Assembly: GCA_002083825.1 (NCBI GenBank)
Contig: DAZV01000027.1
Coordinates: 22,666 to 86,665 of the forward strand
DNA: 64,000 nucleotides
Direction of reading: 5' to 3'
Source: Candidatus Sericytochromatia bacterium S15B-MN24 CBMW_12
GTDB lineage: Bacteria > Cyanobacteriota > Sericytochromatia > S15B-MN24 > UBA4093
A program made the position numbers and the translations under genes. Below are positions 61,350 to 64,000 of this stretch, in pieces. The notes below the pieces were generated by a model. The model was not told the origin of the DNA, did no database searches, and saw nothing but the letters and a program-made list of their open reading frames with translations. The stretch's first letter is position 1. Every line of letters begins with the position of its first letter.

Positions 61350-62338
61350 TCAAGCAGCCGGACGGGATCTTCGAGACGCGGCGCGGTGGGCTCGACCGCC
61401 GCGGGATCGTCCTCGAAGGCCTGCTCGAGTTCGTACTGGACCCCCGCAAGATTGATCCGCAGCATGTCGAGAATGGCGAGCGCTCCGCCGGCATCCATTT
61501 GCAGGAGTCCGAGCAGCATGTGGCCGGTTCCCACGCGGTCATGGTGGCGCAAGCGGGCTTCGCGCCAGGCGGCATCGAGGGTTTCCGAGCCGTACCGGGA
61601 GAGCATGAGCTTCTCGGGGAGGGTTCCGGAGCCCCGCCCGATGACCCGATGCAGGACGGCCTCGACCTCGACGCGCGTGAGGCCGTTCTGGCGCAGCACC
61701 TGGGAGGCGATGCCGCTCTCGACGGTGAGCAGCGCGATCAGGAGGTGCTCGGTCCCCGCGATGGCGTGCCCGAAGGCCCTGGCCATCTGATGGGCGGCTT
61801 CCCAGACCTCTTCGCCGAGCTCCGAGAGCAGACGCGGGTTGAAGCGCTGGGGCAAGAAGGCATGGGCGGAGTCCGGCGGAGGGGGCGTGGGGCTGGCAAG
61901 GTCCTGGTTGCGAACCCGCATCAGGCAACCTTCGAAGGCCCCCAGATCCACCTGCATCTGCCGCAGGACCTCGACTCCCCGGCACGAGGGCTGGGCCAGA
62001 ACCGCGAAGAGCAGGTCCTGGGTATCCACCAGCATGGGTTCGGTCTTGCCGGCTATGGCGACGGCCGCCTCGAAGACGCCCATGCAGTCGGCGGAAAAGG
62101 AGAGCTGATCGCGATCGCTCCCATGGTAACCACGCCCCGTGATCTGCTCGGTGGCATAGCGGGCCTTGCGAAGATCGAAGCCCAGGGTCTTGAGGGCCCG
62201 GGCGGCGACGCCGTTGCCCTCGGCGAGCAAACCCAAGAGCAGATGGTCGGAATCGACCTGATTGTACTCCAATCGCTGCGCCTCGTCGCGAGCACGCTCG
62301 AGCGCCTCGATGGCCTTCGCTGAGAAGTTCGAAAACAC
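61346..62338 (-). CDS. Stand-alone Clp N-terminal-domain protein
   Basis: The 330-residue protein consists of two Clp_N double-repeat modules and no AAA+ ATPase domain. The first starts FSNFSAKAIEALERARDEAQ with VDSDHLLLGLLAEGNGVAAR. The second has VWEAAHQMARAFGHAIAGTE, HLLIALLTVESGIASQ and HDRVGTGHMLLGLLQMDAGG. In ClpC this domain binds adaptors and substrates; stand-alone copies are thought to be adaptors or sensors. It is the first gene of a minus-strand operon with a histidine kinase and an ABC exporter. A scrap of the dispersed repeat (CCTAGCGCCTGCGGCT) lies 8-23 bp upstream of its start. Confidence 0.88.
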   Translation of the reverse strand: MFSNFSAKAIEALERARDEAQRLEYNQVDSDHLLLGLLAEGNGVAARALKTLGFDLRKARYATEQITGRGYHGSDRDQLSFSADCMGVFEAAVAIAGKTEPMLVDTQDLLFAVLAQPSCRGVEVLRQMQVDLGAFEGCLMRVRNQDLASPTPPPPDSAHAFLPQRFNPRLLSELGEEVWEAAHQMARAFGHAIAGTEHLLIALLTVESGIASQVLRQNGLTRVEVEAVLHRVIGRGSGTLPEKLMLSRYGSETLDAAWREARLRHHDRVGTGHMLLGLLQMDAGGALAILDMLRINLAGVQYELEQAFEDDPAAVEPTAPRLEDPVRLLE

Positions 62339-62388
62339 GGCTGGCCTCCTAGCGCCTGCGGCTCCAGCAACAAGAACCGCCTGTTTAC

Positions 62389-62394
62389 AGTATA
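62389..62394 (-). promoter_or_regulatory. −10 box candidate for the Clp-N operon
   Basis: TATACT on the minus strand lies 50 bp upstream of the Clp-N start. The −35 at 17 bp is poor (TGGCTA). The rest of this 206-bp divergent gap contains GTTAACG and GATAACGTTAGC motifs nearer the plus-strand gene. Confidence 0.3.
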
Positions 62395-62544
62395 CGATAG
62401 CCCGATTGGCCTAGCCAGAGGGTCAGGGGATTTGGACTTTACTTTGCCGATTGTTAACGTAAGTTCTCCCATTCTTCGGCGATAACGTTAGCCGTGGGTT
62501 AATTCACCTTTAACGCCTGGATCTGCTCCCCTGATGGAGGTTAA

Positions 62545-63777
62545 ATGAAACGCATGCTGCGCCCGTTCGGTCTGGCCCTCGCCGTCTCCCTGCTTGCAGG
62601 TTGCAGCCAGCAGGCTGCCTTCTCGCCCCAGACCGCCCAGAATCTGGACCAGGTCCTCGCGCAGTCCAACGGCTTCCCCACCACCGTGGAAATCAAGATC
62701 CGGGACCAGAAGCTGGTCACGGCCATCGAGCTCACCGGCGCCGAGATCCTCTCGGTCAAGATGGGCGAAGTGATCGCCGGCGTCTCCTCCAAGCAGGCCC
62801 GCGCACTCAAGGCCAAGGGCTTCACCCTCGTTCCCACCCAGGTCGGTGGCTCGAACTACCTCGACAATACCTTCGACCCGGCTTACCACACCTACGATGA
62901 ACTGCTCGCCAAGCTCAAGACCCTCACCGCCGCCAACCCGAACATCGCCAAGCTCGTGGACATCGGCGACACCTGGGAGAAGACCCAGAACAAGGCCGAC
63001 CGCGACATCTGGGCCGTTCGCCTGGGCACCCCCGGCAAGACCCCGGTCCTCTTCACCGGCTGCACCCATGCCCGCGAACTCGCCACCGTCGAACTCCCCT
63101 TGTTGCTGATCGAGCACCTCATCGCCGGCAACGGCAAGAACCCCGCCATCACCAAGTGGCTTGAGACCCGCGACATCTGGGTGGTCCCCATGCTCAATCC
63201 CGACGGCCATGCCCGGGCTGCCCAGGGTCTGGACTGGCGCAAGAACGCGAACTTCAGCTACGGCGGCGCGCCCATGTTCGGCGTCGACCTGAACCGCAAC
63301 TACGGCTTCCAGTGGGCCGGAGTCGGCACCAGCCGCGATCCCATGAGCCCGATCTTCGTCGGCGGCGCCCCCTTCTCGGAGCCCGAAACCCAGGCCATCA
63401 AGAAGCTGCACGAGCAGTTCAAGTTCCCGGTCTCCCTCTCCTACCACTCCTTCTCCGAGATCGTCCTCTATCCCTGGGCCTACACCGACCAGCCGGCTCC
63501 CGATCAGAAGCGGATGCAGGCGATCGCCGACAAGCTCGCCGAGGCCGGCAAGTACGACGCTCACCAGAGCTCGCAGCTCTACCCCCATGCCGGCGAGCAC
63601 AACGACTACGCCTACCACAGCAACGGCACCCTCGGCTTCACCTACGAAGTCGGCAGCCGCCGGGACGGCTTCGATCCTCCCTATTCCCGCGTCGCCGACT
63701 TCTGGAAGCAAACCCGCGAAGGCGCCGAGCTCCTGCTCGAGATTGCCGACGCCCCCAAGACCAAGGCCCTTCAGTAA
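62545..63777 (+). CDS. M14 family zinc carboxypeptidase, lipoprotein (second copy)
   Basis: The 410-residue protein is a paralogue of the 33.3-kb gene without its C-terminal extension. It has a lipoprotein signal (LALAVSLLAGCSQQ), zinc ligands in GCTHARELATVELPLLLIEH and LSYHSFSEIVLYPWAYTDQP, substrate-binding VPMLNPDGHARAAQGLDWRK and VDLNRNYGFQW, and the catalytic Glu in LGFTYEVGSRRDGFDPPYSR. The N-terminal region (VSSKQARALKAKGFTLVPTQ) resembles a propeptide. TGGAGG lies 4 bases before the ATG. It would trim peptides in the envelope or at the surface. Confidence 0.92.
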   Translation: MKRMLRPFGLALAVSLLAGCSQQAAFSPQTAQNLDQVLAQSNGFPTTVEIKIRDQKLVTAIELTGAEILSVKMGEVIAGVSSKQARALKAKGFTLVPTQVGGSNYLDNTFDPAYHTYDELLAKLKTLTAANPNIAKLVDIGDTWEKTQNKADRDIWAVRLGTPGKTPVLFTGCTHARELATVELPLLLIEHLIAGNGKNPAITKWLETRDIWVVPMLNPDGHARAAQGLDWRKNANFSYGGAPMFGVDLNRNYGFQWAGVGTSRDPMSPIFVGGAPFSEPETQAIKKLHEQFKFPVSLSYHSFSEIVLYPWAYTDQPAPDQKRMQAIADKLAEAGKYDAHQSSQLYPHAGEHNDYAYHSNGTLGFTYEVGSRRDGFDPPYSRVADFWKQTREGAELLLEIADAPKTKALQ

Positions 63778-63816
63778 CGAGAGCTAAGCCTCCGTTACTT
63801 TCGGTTCCGAGACGCA

Positions 63817-63870
63817 AGCGGCCTCATCGCCCTGACGACAAGACTCTTGTCCGACGGTGAGGAGGCCGCT
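63817..63870 (+). promoter_or_regulatory. Structured leader that covers the ribosome binding site
   Basis: AGCGGCCTC (63817-63825) pairs exactly with GAGGCCGCT (63862-63870), which contains the GGAGG for the next gene. Inside, GACAAG-ACT-CTTGTC (63837-63851) forms a second hairpin. The arrangement could regulate translation. It does not match a riboswitch class I know. Confidence 0.5.
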
Positions 63871-63873
63871 CTC

Positions 63874-64000
63874 ATGCATTCCGCAACCTACTCAGCCAGC
63901 GCAGCCTTCGTCCCCACGCTCTACGCCTTGGCGTCGGCCCCCGCTGCCGAGATGGCCCCGTCGTCCTACGCCCCCCGCCCGTCCGCCCCCCGCCCGTCCG
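63874..64000 (+). CDS. Proline/alanine-rich protein, N-terminal part; runs off the window
   Basis: An ATG with AGGAGG about 10 bases upstream opens a frame to the window end: MHSATYSASAAFVPTLYALA, then SAPAAEMAPSSYAPRPSAPR. The APRPS unit repeats. The family cannot be judged from 42 codons. Confidence 0.45.
   Translation, partial: MHSATYSASAAFVPTLYALASAPAAEMAPSSYAPRPSAPRPS

Noticed and set aside
63781..63873. Cyclic-di-GMP riboswitch in the last leader
   Set aside because: The GACGCAAGCGGCC stretch recalls part of the motif, but the conserved GGCAAACC and paired second half are absent.

Overview
The window is a GC-rich chromosomal stretch from a motile bacterium with an outer membrane. It carries a Wza-like exporter, a TonB-dependent receptor, an LptD/OstA-like barrel protein, flagellar stator and export-ATPase genes, a chemoreceptor and several lipoproteins. 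Recognisable −10 boxes are often TAGAAT or TATAAT, and Shine-Dalgarno sequences are strong. No rRNA, tRNA or CRISPR array was seen, so taxonomy cannot be fixed. The gene mix (smc-scpA-scpB in one block, stand-alone Clp-N protein, many GC-hairpin repeats) would suit a little-studied diderm lineage such as the non-photosynthetic relatives of cyanobacteria, but that is a guess.

Layout. Positions 1-9.5 kb, all on the minus strand, form a capsule/exopolysaccharide locus: wza-like exporter, initiating sugar transferase, gmd-fcl for GDP-L-fucose, wzz-like chain-length regulator, flippase, pyruvyl-transferase-like protein and the 5' end of a glycosyltransferase. The flippase and pyruvyl-transferase genes and their spacers look poorer in GC than the rest. 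Positions 9.6-19.7 kb are an accessory region: an AlbA_2/Schlafen ATPase, a Fic protein, broken hipA, hipB-like and higA-like remnants, an intact two-gene operon with a DUF6932 nucleotidyltransferase-like protein, and a large UvrD-type helicase with a RelE-like N-terminus and ankyrin repeats. Short pieces of these genes are stitched together in several places.

Positions 20.9-25.9 kb hold smc, scpA and scpB (condensin). Next come a DUF559 nuclease gene lying between inverted GC-rich repeats, a DUF2171/helix-hairpin-helix protein, and gltX. Positions 29.2-32.9 kb are a tightly overlapping three-gene operon: a repeat protein with a transglutaminase-like domain lacking an obvious cysteine, a protein-kinase-like protein and a TPR protein. 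Positions 33.3-41 kb carry an M14 carboxypeptidase lipoprotein, a MoxR ATPase, motA-motB on the opposite strand, DUF58, an LptD-like protein and a small protein. FliH and FliI follow. A CHASE histidine kinase diverges from a cobalamin-riboswitch operon (btuB plus a beta-propeller lipoprotein). Then come msrB, an ABC-F ATPase, rarA, a chemoreceptor, a small lipoprotein, a four-gene minus-strand operon (Clp-N protein, histidine kinase, heterodimeric ABC exporter) and a second M14 carboxypeptidase.

The most unusual signal is a repeat family built around CCCCCC-TTGAT-GGGGGG hairpins. It forms arrays at operon borders near 20.7, 33.0 and 51.8 kb. Inverted copies of the same core bracket the DUF559 gene, and two of the arrays end in structures that look like the same element with the gene deleted. 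This suggests a small mobile or repeat-associated nuclease system. Other candidates are the DUF6932 operon, the kinase/TPR operon, the RelE-like/helicase/ankyrin fusion, and a 65-bp repeat that supplies the stop codons of both moxR and motB.
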